DNA of 18,972 nucleotides from Phoronis ovalis (lineage: Eukaryota > Phoronida > Phoronidae). Numbering within the stretch: position 1 is the first letter of the stretch; every line of letters begins with the position of its first letter. The position numbers and the translations under genes are program-made. The notes under the pieces are model-generated. The model searched no databases. It saw only the letters and a program-made list of their open reading frames with translations, and was not told the origin of the DNA. The DNA lies in the NCBI GenBank assembly GCA_028565635.1, contig JAOXYB010016787.1, positions 1 to 18,972 of the forward strand. The letters run 5' to 3'. Shown here in pieces: positions 9,304 through 18,431 of the stretch.

Positions 9304-10551
9304 TTAATCTATGTCCGAATCACTATAATTATCAATTCTGAGATATCTTAAATCCCTCACATCGTCTATAGACACTGGTCTTTGTGCGACAGCATGTTTA
9401 AAGTCCCTTTTAGTCAGTTTTTGTGCTGTCTGCTTATAAAGCGGTGGTAATAATGGACTACTTGGAGGAGATATTTTTGACGTTGTGACGTTATCAGAAC
9501 GTTGTATGTGCGTGTTGTTTGATTTATGCTTCGTTTTGGGACTACCAGTTCCACTAAAGCGATAATCGTCCCGGTGTCTGTACGTTTTGGTCATGCTTAC
9601 TGTATAGTTTTTATTTGATCTTTCCTCAATGTCCAGCGCTTCTATAGTGCGCCATGGACCATTATTATAAGCAGGGTTATAATTCATCGTGTAAGGTTTA
9701 TGCGCAGTTTCTGACAAACTCAATGCTTCAACATCATGTATTTCGCTCACAACGGGTAATTTTTTAGGATCGGAATTAAAATAAAATTTTCTTGGTGAAT
9801 TAGGAGGGGGCGTTCCGGGACGATTAATAGCGGCTTGTCGTCTTTGACGTTCTCGGAGTATGCTATCAGGATTTGTTCTGGCTCGCTGTCTAAGTGGTCC
9901 AGGTTCAGTATGCGGCGCTGTACCGTAATCTTTTATTTCATCAAGATCTGGTACAGTTAAATATAGTTTATTCGGTTTAGCATTACTAGGTAATGTATTA
10001 CTACGTTTACGCGTTCTCTGAGGAGACTCAGGCGGCGTGACTGTTACAACAGGTGCTGTTAAAATCGGTAAATGCTGTTCAAAGTCCGTTATGTCACTTA
10101 ATTGATGCACTTTACTACCTAGTGTACATCTTTTAGATATGTCCTCAGTGTCCTTATGTGACCTACTTTGATAATAGCTGCCGTGAGACTCCATCAATCT
10201 TTTATGGTGCAAATTCAGAGCTGGTAACGTAATCCGTGACCCACTATTTAAACGTTTTTCTAAGCTATTAGATTCTTTTTCGCTATAAACATGATCATCC
10301 CGATGTTCATTCGCCAAACATGTTATTTTCCGCTTTGATCTCGGTGGAGTTGAAATAACTTCTGCTAAGCTCCGAACATTTTCGCTATTGGCAGATGGTT
10401 GATTGAATAAATTATGTATAGTAACATGATTAAACTGATTACACGAGGTGTGCGTGGTCTTCAGTTTACGTTGGTTATCTGTCTTTTCAACAGCATTAGC
10501 GCACGATGAGGTCAGCTGCTGGTGACCTTCCCTCGGGTTTTGTTTCTGCAT
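9304..10551 (-). CDS. uncharacterised disordered protein with paired RxRxxTxP motifs
   Basis: A 415-residue open frame, exceptionally long for this A+T-rich DNA and with clearly coding-like composition. I do not recognise the family. It is polar, rich in Ser, Thr, Pro, Asn and Arg, and has no signal peptide, membrane span or globular domain that I can see, so it is probably mostly disordered. Two copies of R-x-R-x-x-T-x-P occur, RKRSNTLP (181-188) and RQRARTNP (221-228). Each combines an Akt/AGC-kinase consensus with a mode-1 14-3-3 site. Proline-directed sites include STPP (68), TPPESP (172), GTPPPNSP (246) and SPPSSP (361). A PPLY WW-domain ligand is at 369-372, and the tail is acidic. A TGA lies two codons before ATG 10551, so translation starts there unless GCATGCAG is a splice acceptor and this is a last exon. 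A minus-strand donor (GTAAGTAT) at 11541 could belong to an upstream untranslated exon. Likely a signalling scaffold, by inference. Confidence 0.7.
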   Translation of the reverse strand: MQKQNPREGHQQLTSSCANAVEKTDNQRKLKTTHTSCNQFNHVTIHNLFNQPSANSENVRSLAEVISTPPRSKRKITCLANEHRDDHVYSEKESNSLEKRLNSGSRITLPALNLHHKRLMESHGSYYQSRSHKDTEDISKRCTLGSKVHQLSDITDFEQHLPILTAPVVTVTPPESPQRTRKRSNTLPSNAKPNKLYLTVPDLDEIKDYGTAPHTEPGPLRQRARTNPDSILRERQRRQAAINRPGTPPPNSPRKFYFNSDPKKLPVVSEIHDVEALSLSETAHKPYTMNYNPAYNNGPWRTIEALDIEERSNKNYTVSMTKTYRHRDDYRFSGTGSPKTKHKSNNTHIQRSDNVTTSKISPPSSPLLPPLYKQTAQKLTKRDFKHAVAQRPVSIDDVRDLRYLRIDNYSDSDID

Positions 10552-10664
10552 GCTTCAAAAAATGTAAAATATATTTCTCGCTTAATCAAAGTAGACTTCT
10601 GGCATTTAATTTTATGGATTTCTTACGATAAGTTAATTAATTGTGATATCTTTTAAATAACTGA

Positions 10665-10683
10665 AGCGTCTACGATAGACGCT
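10665..10683. repeat. perfect small hairpin
   Basis: AGCGTCTA and TAGACGCT form an 8 bp perfect stem around a CGA loop. It lies about 115 bases upstream of the start codon of the 415-residue gene, so it would be in its 5'UTR or core promoter. Function unknown. Confidence 0.6.
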
Positions 10684-10786
10684 ACTTATAAAATTTTTAT
10701 CCACGTTTTTTTTCCGACATATCCACTAATTACGATCAATCGGAAATAGAAATAAGTAAGTTCGCAGTAATGTATATTTGAGTGCA

Positions 10787-10796
10787 CTCTTCCGGT
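10787..10796 (-). promoter_or_regulatory. ETS-type site upstream of the 415-residue gene
   Basis: The minus strand reads ACCGGAAGAG, containing the ETS-family core CCGGAAG, about 235 bases before the start codon. ETS sites commonly sit at start sites of TATA-less animal promoters. A T-rich TATAA string near 10685-10690 is an alternative core. Only motif evidence. Confidence 0.25.
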
Positions 10797-12018
10797 TCAG
10801 TGGTGTGCAGCCCAAGGCTGATTACACTTTTGTTGAAGCAAACTGAAAATGCAATGTAAACAAGTGAGGGGCCGTAAGGGGGCTGTTATTTTCGGGCGGA
10901 AACAGAGGAATACTAAATGTAGTTCAATTCTCTTCGTTGGTAATTTGTGGTTCAAGGTGTGTAGACTGGTTTCACATTTATTAAACCAAGCTGAAAATTT
11001 AAGAATTACTCTAAAAATAATTTTAAAAAACAATATATATATTACATACTAAAATAAACATATACATTTCGTTTTCGTATCGCACATAGTAAAAAAATAT
11101 AATCAGTCGACAAATACGTGATTATCTGTTTCTTACTGCGTTCATTATTGTATTTAGTTCCAGTAACATGAACTAATGTCTGAATATCTATTTAGTTTCT
11201 TACTATACTTTAGTTTTATTTCTATTTATTTTTTTTTGCGCACCGTGTGCTGTAGTCGCCTTAATGAGTGTTTTGTCATGAACCAGCTGCTTTATACACC
11301 TGAGCAATGCTTAGTAACGCTTTGTTAATATATATAATAAAAAATTAATTAGTTTTTGTAACTATATTATCTATTCCAGGACGCAATTTTGAACATGCGA
11401 TCAATTTAAACATGTACAGTTGTTATATAATCACGAAAAACATTGAATGCTTCCTTTTTGATGGTTAATAGCCATTAAAAATAGTTTTAAAATTGTCATA
11501 CGAAAGGAAATTTTTTAGGGTCAAAATACACAAATACTTACTTGAGGAACCCGCAGGCTTTTACAGATCGTGTTCTTTCCTTTCTTACATATATCAGTTT
11601 ACTTTCAACCACATCCCATGATCAGGTGGATACCACTAGTGAAGTCAGATAATTGCTGTACCGTTGTGTTTGTTATTGCTAATACATATTAGCAGGTGAA
11701 GTGCTGTAATGTTTTTTGTCATACGTGCAAATTATGGCATTGATCGATGACGTAAAGATTATGCCCTGCGGGACAATACAGGCGACATGTGCTTGACTGC
11801 ACCAGCGTACTTATTCCATTCGATTCTCTTTCCCGTAGCTATAACAATGTTATAAAATGATTCCTGGTAATGATTTTTTCCCCGAGGAAGTCTTCTTTAA
11901 TACCTGTAATTGTTAATCTGATATGAAAGAACGCAATCAATATACACAGATTGTACTAATTATATGTGAATGGTGAGTGCTTTTACAGTAAAGACGATTA
12001 TACCAATTATTTGTTTCA

Positions 12019-12141
12019 GAAATATACAGCAGGTTTTAAATGTTCAATACCGTTTTAGAAATATCTAGGATATATAAAACTCTAAGAGTTTTACATATCC
12101 TAGGAAATATACAGCAGGTTTTGAATGTTCAATACCGTTTT
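12019..12141. repeat. 33 bp palindrome between two 38 bp direct repeats
   Basis: The direct repeats are 12019-12056 and 12104-12141 (GAAATATACAGCAGG start, AATACCGTTTT end) and differ at one base (A versus G). Between them lies a palindrome with core 12068-12100, extended to CTAG at both ends. It starts GGATATATAAAACTCT and mirrors about a central A. The same 33 bp core recurs at 18162-18194. The layout looks like insertion of a hairpin-forming unit together with duplication of the target. Confidence 0.85.
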
Positions 12142-14185
12142 CCTATATTACCGGGAAAATGAATAACTGTTAAGATACGATCAATTACAACATTATTTTT
12201 TCATTATTCAGTCCAGGTATTCAGTAAGTTTTCTAGCTTTTGTTCTAGTGATTACCTGTCAGTTGTACAATATATAGTAATATTTAGATCTATTTAAACA
12301 GGCGCGCAAGCCGGCGCGAGCTCAAAGTTTTATCTCGAATATGTTTAGTTAGACGTCTCCTTATTTGTCATTGTATATCCCTATTATCGATTAAACTATT
12401 TCATTGTTATGGCTGTTCGTAAACGCAGTAGGCCCGGAGCAATAAGTGGTCGATCAGCCGAGTATTTTTTATGCTTGTGCCAAGTAATGGAGCCATGCAA
12501 GCGGTAACTGTATCATACGTACGATACTCAAAATATACACACCGTTTAAGTACTTGAAGATTTTTTATTAGTTCTAATATTGTTTGAAATATTACTGAAC
12601 GACATACACCTCTAGCTTAAAATTTCCTTTTCTTACCTTTGTCACAAGAATCTAGTTACATAGCTGGTGATAATCTGCAGAATTATTAAAGCAATTTATA
12701 CTGTTTAAAACTAGTCATTTTTAAAATGAGCAAAACAAAACCAAAAAGTATGTTTTAACTCATTTTTCCAAGTTAAGAATGACTAACACGCCTTGTCTTG
12801 TACGCTATATACAATGATACCAACCTTTCATAAGCTACACTAATAAATGTATATTATTGCCCTGTTCCGCCTTGATATTGTACGACTTTCTTTAATTAAT
12901 AAAGGTATTATTCGAAACCTCTCATCCGTGTTTTAAATTAAAACCTGTACTTTACACAGCTCTTTGAAGTGGTATGTGTTAAACAAATATTAGCCCATGT
13001 GATAAAAACGTGTAGCACACTGTGCACTTTAGCGAGCTGGGTTCTCGCATTTTTGTAATCAGCTCTATTTGGACCTTTGCTCTTTTTTGTATATGGAATA
13101 ATGGACAGATGCTGAATTCCACTAGCGCCATCTGGTGGTTAACCATGTATTCTATCAAAAAGGTAAAACATAATCAAATCAAAATTATATTTAATAAATT
13201 GATAATATGCACAGAAATAAATTTATCAACCACACCTCTTAAGATGCGTATGAATATAAGTATTTATACTGCAATGCAATGATTTGTCTGTTTCCATATT
13301 TAATTATATACTTCTGGTAGATCAGAAATTTATACTGGCAGGTAAGCCAAAATAATGTTAAAGTTATATATTACACACTTAACAAATGCTTGTAATTAGA
13401 AAAATCAAAGAAAAACATTTAAAAACACCTAATAATATTTTGTCATACATGTTTGGCATGCTATCTAGTATATTGAATAAAATCTGCTGTAAAATTATAA
13501 ATAAAATTCTTAAATAATAAAGAGGTATTTGTTTACATTACTGAGCTTGCACATTAACCTTCACAACCAATGACATTCATGGCGGACATTACAGTACAGC
13601 CGAAATCTCCAGCTTACAGTACATCTAGATATCAATGTACAAAAAGAGCAGTTTCCTGAACAATCAAACATTATTTTACTTGCACACTTTTTGGCACAAT
13701 GAAATTTAACAAACAGCAATTTCTGATTTACATTAAATCAAATTTGCTGTCAATCATTATTGCAACATTCTATCAAAAAACTATCATAGTACATTGTTAT
13801 TTATTCATTTACTGTGAAACAAATGAAATTATGAATATTATTACATCAGGGTACCTGGTAAATAAATATGCAGAAGTACACATTGTGAATACCAACACCA
13901 TGTTTAATATTCATATTCAGTGTTCTCCATAAAGTGTATACATGTTCCAGGGCCAATGATATTATTTATGTAAACCCCAAACATGGATACATAAAATGTT
14001 GATAAATAATACAAGGTGTATGTACTAAAGTTCATTGGTGCCCTGAACAAGTATAAGTTTTTTGTGGAGAACACCGTACTCATATTGGTAGCAGAGCAAA
14101 TTGAAATTCAACAATATGACCATTTTTAAAAACTTCTTATTACTATGCTTTACAATAAAATCTGCATCTACTTATATTTCAGCAT
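12142..14185. other. gene-free stretch, possibly including distal 3'UTR of the desaturase
   Basis: No coding region supported. Open frames at 13022-13282 and 13699-13932 (+) are low-complexity and lack motifs. A short G+C-rich string with two GGCGCG copies (about 12301-12322) and the CTCF-type motif at 13125-13138 stand out. A 26-codon ORF at 13579-13659 begins ATGGCGGAC, but nothing else supports it. Confidence 0.45.
13125..13138 (-). promoter_or_regulatory. CTCF-type binding motif
   Basis: The minus strand reads CCACCAGATGGCGC, matching every position of the known bilaterian CTCF core consensus CCACNAGRKGGCGC. It lies between the 415-residue gene and the 3' end of the desaturase gene, both on the minus strand, where an insulator would make sense. 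Occupancy cannot be judged from sequence. Confidence 0.5.
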
Positions 14186-14191
14186 TTTATT
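14186..14191 (-). terminator. candidate AATAAA of the FADS6-like gene
   Basis: On the minus strand AATAAA occurs about 150 bases after the stop codon at 14343. It is the first canonical signal downstream and gives a usual 3'UTR length. Confidence 0.45.
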
Positions 14192-14342
14192 TTATGTTAA
14201 CAGCAATCAATTTCCTACTTATTATAATTTTGGTGTGTTAGTCTCAGCTCTTTGGTATTCTAGTATATACAAAACTATTAATACTGAGCTCCTACTGGTG
14301 GTCAAAATCAGAACTAATGCCATGATGGATTTCAAGCAACTC

Positions 14343-14492
14343 CTACTGGATTCCAACAAAATGTGTAATAGGTGGCACATCCACCATAAGTTCCTTATAT
14401 AGTTCAACAAACACAATAAGTCTGTTCTTATAACTATCTTCATTGTATGGCAAACCATTTTCCTTCAAGAACTTCTTAACTAAAGGTTTAAT
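14343..14492 (-). CDS. FADS6: FADS6-like exon 3 (residues 297-345 and stop)
   Basis: Acceptor TTTCAG|ATTAAACC opens a 49-codon C-terminal exon. It starts IKPLVKKFLKENGLPY, contains ELMVDVPPIT and ends GIQ, then TAG. The Lys-rich start and the PPIT segment are typical of the FADS6 C-terminus. Confidence 0.9.
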   Translation of the reverse strand: MKPLVKKFLKENGLPYNEDSYKNRLIVFVELYKELMVDVPPITHFVGIQ

Positions 14493-17354
14493 CTGAAAGT
14501 CAGAAACGTTGTCATTAATGCTTTAAAACCTACAAATTCTCTCCAAGCAGAACATTTTCAAAAGACAACTTACGTTAACACTTCCTGGAGTCACAATTGC
14601 TATTATCCAAACAGTAAGTATTAAATTATTATACTGTTGGAAACAGATTCCCTATAAAAGTCACCTGTGATATATTTACTTGCTAATTAATTAAAAGCAT
14701 ATAATGCAGCATTTTGGCCTTGAACCAAATTCCTTCTTCATGCCACTGCAGGCTATAATTACACTTAAATTTACACTTTGTATTGTAATGAATCTGTTGC
14801 ATCTATTGACCAAACAAAATATCTAACAGAGACCTGTATGGAATGACTGGCTGTCAGAGGATTACTACTGAAATCAAAAGGCACCAATTTCGATGGCTGG
14901 GCCACGTACTGAGAATGCTCCAAGATCGAATCCCCAAGATATCCCTCCGTTGGACACCAACAGGTAAACGAATGCCAGACAGGCCCAAGACTACCTGGCA
15001 TAGAATAGTAACAACAGAGCTGCAGGAGATTGGCCTTACGTGGGGAGAGGCACAGAAAGTTGCCAAGGACAGACGCAAATGGATAGAAATCAGGACGAAG
15101 ACGATAAGTATTTACTTTAAAGTAACTAATGAAACTGCAAAATGAATCACTGCCATTACCTTTAAGCACATGTTATCAGATAAAACTGGGAATAAATGGT
15201 GTTCTATGTGACAATAGTACAGCGAATGTCCAAACACAATGTCGAGGACTTTGTTGCGAGACAGGTTTAAGACTCCTGTTGACATCTGGTAGATTCTTTT
15301 AGGTTTGCTAGCTTGTGAATACATGGGTAATCCAATGTGCTGCAAGTACAAAACAAATACAGAACAAGTACCAAATAAGCATTTTAATAAACAATTTGCT
15401 CATCCCATCTCAAAACTACTTGCATGAAGGGCAGATTAGCTCATTCCACAGTGTAGTGTACTCTTCTTATGGCTATTCCTTCAACAGACTATTTGCGTGC
15501 ACTTGGTGGATCCACCAGTCTCAGACCCAAATGATCCCAGCATGCCGCATTCTGTGAATGAATAGTGACGTAGTTCTGCGTGCACTCACGTGATTAATGC
15601 ATCCTTCGCATGCTGAGTCAAAACCAAAAAAAATGTTATATTCTTTGATCTAAGAAATACCCTCCTTTTTGTGAGCATATCAACACACAAACAACTATTT
15701 ATTAATATTTTGTTAAATTTCACAAGTTAAAGCTTTTCTCAAGTCAGATTTTTAAAAAAACAAGTTTTTTGTATAACTAAAGGATGCCGGTATTGAAAGG
15801 GTCTGACTATGCAAATAGTCTATTGCTTTCCTCCCTACTTCTTGTTTTTATAAGTGCAAGCTACCAATCAATTACACTACAAATAAAGGTTTATCTGACT
15901 TAAAAAAATCAGCAAATAAAAATTATAGAACAAGATATTATTGACTACATGTATCATACTATATTGTATGTTATATCAATAGGAAAGTATTCTAAACATT
16001 TATAACCGTTAATTTTAATTTTGACAAGTTGTTATAATTTCTATTGAATATATGCTTGTATGCACTTGTAGTACTAGGGGAAGACTAGAACCACCACGCA
16101 TGAGAAAACTATTTCCAAATTCAGAAGCCAAACTGCACATACAGCTACCCTGCCTATAACAAAATCCTAGTAAAATTTTATAATGATAAAACATAGACTT
16201 GCATATTGTCTGAAATGATTATTCTAATATTAACTCGGATTAAGACATATACGAATCTAATTCAAAATGTTATCATTTTTTATTTTATTTATATTAAGTA
16301 ATGGCATTAAAGTGAAAATTTTGAAACATTTCAGGGTTGCACACGTATAAGTGTTTTGTCAGTGAAGCCTATAAACAGACCATTAAAATATAACTTATAG
16401 GCTTTGAAGATAATTTATTTTTACATATTCTTGCAAATCTTACTTTTATTTTTAATGCTCTGGGGCAAGATACAAGATTCCAGATTCTGTAAAGGTAGAT
16501 TTTAAAAGAGGTTAGTAATTTATGGTGGAAAATGGATTGTTTCTGGCCTATTCAAAAATTTATATAGATACTGCAGAACATGGAGGGTCCTTTTTCATCC
16601 TCCACAGCAGTACCTCTCTGCTAGAGAATGTGTAAATGAACTTTACCTGAAATATATTAATATGAATGTATGGTATGGCGAACAGTGCTCTGTAGGCAAA
16701 CAAACACATAAATGCTCCAATGAAGCTGAATCCAGATATGTACATCAAGGCAAACATATGAACTGATAGTCCTCCTGTTAAGCATATTATGTAGCTTGCA
16801 ACTCTTAGTACATTTGTTTGGGCTATTAACTGCCCAATGGATACGATTGGAGTAAGAATGGGTACAAGCAGTGGTGCAAAAAACATGTATACATAGCACG
16901 GTAAAAATGGAGCTCTCCATGCACTTGAATCGCCCAATCCAATAATGTTTGTATACGGGTGATGAATTTTAACGTGAATCATGTGCGCCATGTACAAAGA
17001 ATATGAGCCAATGAATTCGACAAGGAACCATGACCAAAATTTATTCCAGGCAAGTGATCGGCATACGCTTCCATGGGCTGCAGCATGACCTCCCTTATTC
17101 GCTAGTACATTATGGGCGCAACCAAGCATTATGAATCCACATGTGAATGTTAAGATATCGCTAGACTTCAAAAGGTAGTATCCTATGGGTAAAAAGGCAA
17201 AATGCACACCTATGATCACCCAGTCTATGCCATACAACTCCCACCATGAGCTGCAATTAATAACATCTTGAACTTGCTTGTTAAGTTCTGAAAAATTAGG
17301 CAAATCTTTCAGTTTAACTTCAACTTCTCTTTCTTCAATATTTTTCGACTTCAT
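14343..17354 (-). CDS. FADS6: FADS6-like fatty acid desaturase, three exons
   Basis: The CDS is complement(join(14343..14492, 15160..15339, 16647..17354)): 1038 bases, 345 residues, all junctions phase 0 with GT-AG introns. It is a membrane di-iron fatty acid desaturase whose histidine boxes bind the metal: H90-AAA-H94, H127-VKI-HH132 and H280-IE-HH284. Further conserved His lie at 231, 237 and 274. Hydrophobic segments lie near 47-65, 68-85, 155-175, 185-207 and 210-228. No N-terminal cytochrome b5 domain is present, unlike FADS1/2. The order HINIFQ-HIGLP-HIEHHLFP and the C-terminal PPIT motif match animal FADS6 as I know it. Length agrees with the family. Its substrate is not established; an ER membrane location is inferred from the family. 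ATG 17354 has A at -3 and an in-frame TAA at 17391-17393 upstream. The reading frame is intact with no missing box. Confidence 0.93.
14822..15111 (+). mobile_element. relic of a non-LTR retrotransposon (RT C-terminal end)
   Basis: Read on the plus strand from 14825, the frame gives NRDLYGMTG, then RWLGHVLRM, DRIPKISLRW, GKRMPDRPKTTW and DRRKW. These are the characteristic C-terminal segments after the reverse transcriptase domain of RTE-like LINE elements. A stop precedes it, the catalytic RT core is absent and the match fades after about 15100, so it is a 5'-truncated dead copy. It lies in intron 2 of the FADS6-like gene, antisense to that gene. The clade is uncertain. Confidence 0.8.
15160..15339 (-). 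CDS. FADS6: FADS6-like exon 2 (residues 237-296), third histidine box
   Basis: A 60-codon exon between acceptor CTTGCAG|CAC and donor AAAG|GTAATG. It begins HIGLPMYS and carries HIEHHLFP, the third iron-binding box, followed by SDNMCLK. Both boundaries are phase 0. Confidence 0.92.
15340..16646 (-). other. FADS6-like intron 1
   Basis: A 1307 bp GT-AG intron with no gene inside. A TCACGTGA E-box palindrome is at 15586-15593. The plus-strand open frame around 15315-15557 overlaps exon 2 and has no motif of its own. Confidence 0.8.
16647..17354 (-). CDS. FADS6: FADS6-like exon 1 (residues 1-236)
   Basis: Codes for the N-terminus, the first two histidine boxes and most membrane segments. It ends at CAG|GTAAAG (donor GT at 16646-16645) after ...HINIFQ. 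The open frame continues 28 codons into the intron, which is why an unspliced reading appears longer and loses the catalytic third box. Confidence 0.92.
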
Positions 17355-17449
17355 GTTAACAGAAGATGCGAAACGGTACGAAATTGATTCTTAAATATGT
17401 TCACTTCTCTGGTTCAATATGGATTAATTTGAACTCTTTGAACTTTAAA

Positions 17450-17457
17450 TATTTATA
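17450..17457 (-). promoter_or_regulatory. FADS6: TATA box of the FADS6-like gene
   Basis: The minus strand reads CTATAAATA, a strong TATA box, about 95 bases upstream of the start codon. It predicts a start site near 17420-17427 and an unspliced 5' leader of about 70 bases, which contains the in-frame stop at 17391-17393. Motif evidence only. Confidence 0.5.
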
Positions 17458-18148
17458 GTTCGTCTTTTAATTTATAATTATAAGCCAGCCTTCGGTAATA
17501 GTAGGAGAAACAGGGTTCAATTCGACTGAATTGTCCTAAACTATCACTTCATCGCTTCGTCTGGTGTCTCGCAATATCACCCTACGTAATTCAAATGAAA
17601 TTATGCAAGAGATTCAACAATTATGCAGATAAATTACAGCCTGACCTTGACCAGCCTATTATCTAGCCTTGAACGTTGTTCGTTTGTCGCTAGGAGGATT
17701 GCATAGCCTGAAACTGTTGAAGGAGGACAACATCTTCAGTATTTTTTTTTATTTTAACAAATTCAACCTCTATAAAAATGCTATATAAATATCTTACAAT
17801 TATAAAGCATATAAATATATATTTGGTGCATTTATTTATACTCAATGTCCTAAGACAACAGCGTATAGGGTGGCAAGGCTATGCAGTCCAGGAAGAAGGA
17901 ATCTATAAGAATCAATATTTTTATCATGCCGTCATATAGCTAGAAAGCTATAACCGGCTATAATATCAGAGATGTACACCTTATAAATATTAATATCCAG
18001 ATGGCACCAGAGTGGGGTGACAATCTTCGAACGTCGAGTCTTCTTTGGTTTGTTCCGCGGAGTCCTCGTTCAATTCTAAATTAATTGTTATAACTCTTCC
18101 CTTAAAAAATTGAAATATTTCACAAAAAAATTTACTTTAATACATATC
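17458..18148. other. gene-free stretch upstream of the FADS6-like gene
   Basis: No ORF of interest and no recognised element. Probably upstream regulatory DNA of the desaturase gene plus intergenic sequence. Confidence 0.5.
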
Positions 18149-18204
18149 TATAGGCCTAAGGGGATATATAAAACTCTAAGAGTTTTATATATCCTAGGCC
18201 TATA
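18149..18204. repeat. second copy of the 33 bp palindrome, with extended arms
   Basis: The core at 18162-18194 matches 12068-12100 at 32 of 33 positions and is here a perfect palindrome about a central A. The arms extend imperfectly through TATAGGCCTA on both sides. A shared palindrome more than 6 kb away marks it as a dispersed element, not a chance hairpin. Confidence 0.85.
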
Positions 18205-18431
18205 TAAAGTTAGTATGTAAAATAAGCTGAGAGCGTCTGTGATAAAATAACCTGCAAAGACAATTATCTAAATTTTTCTCCCCAATTTTTTTTTCTAGTA
18301 AAGAATCAATACTTTCATATAAAAAACTTGCATTTTGTACTTCGAATATTTTAAACGTGACTCCTATTAAATTTGATATGCCGTACCGGGCACCGCGGCA
18401 GAACGGTCTTGCATGCGTGATAAGCCTTTAG

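Larger units (their letters stand above)
10552..12018. other. upstream region of the 415-residue gene, no other gene seen
   Basis: No supportable gene. Overlapping short frames on both strands at 10797-11052 have no motif. A consensus splice donor on the minus strand at 11541 (CAA|GTAAGTAT) follows a stretch without a clear ATG-led frame and could end a non-coding first exon of the downstream gene. The same region contains the ETS-type site and the hairpin listed separately. Confidence 0.4.

Noticed and set aside
13579-13659. 26-residue ORF starting ATGGCGGAC
   Set aside because: Start resembles many animal start codons but has T at -3; the same string is also a YY1-like motif. No further support.
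14771-15169. 132-codon minus-strand frame
   Set aside because: Antisense shadow of the LINE relic running into exon 2 of the desaturase in the wrong frame.
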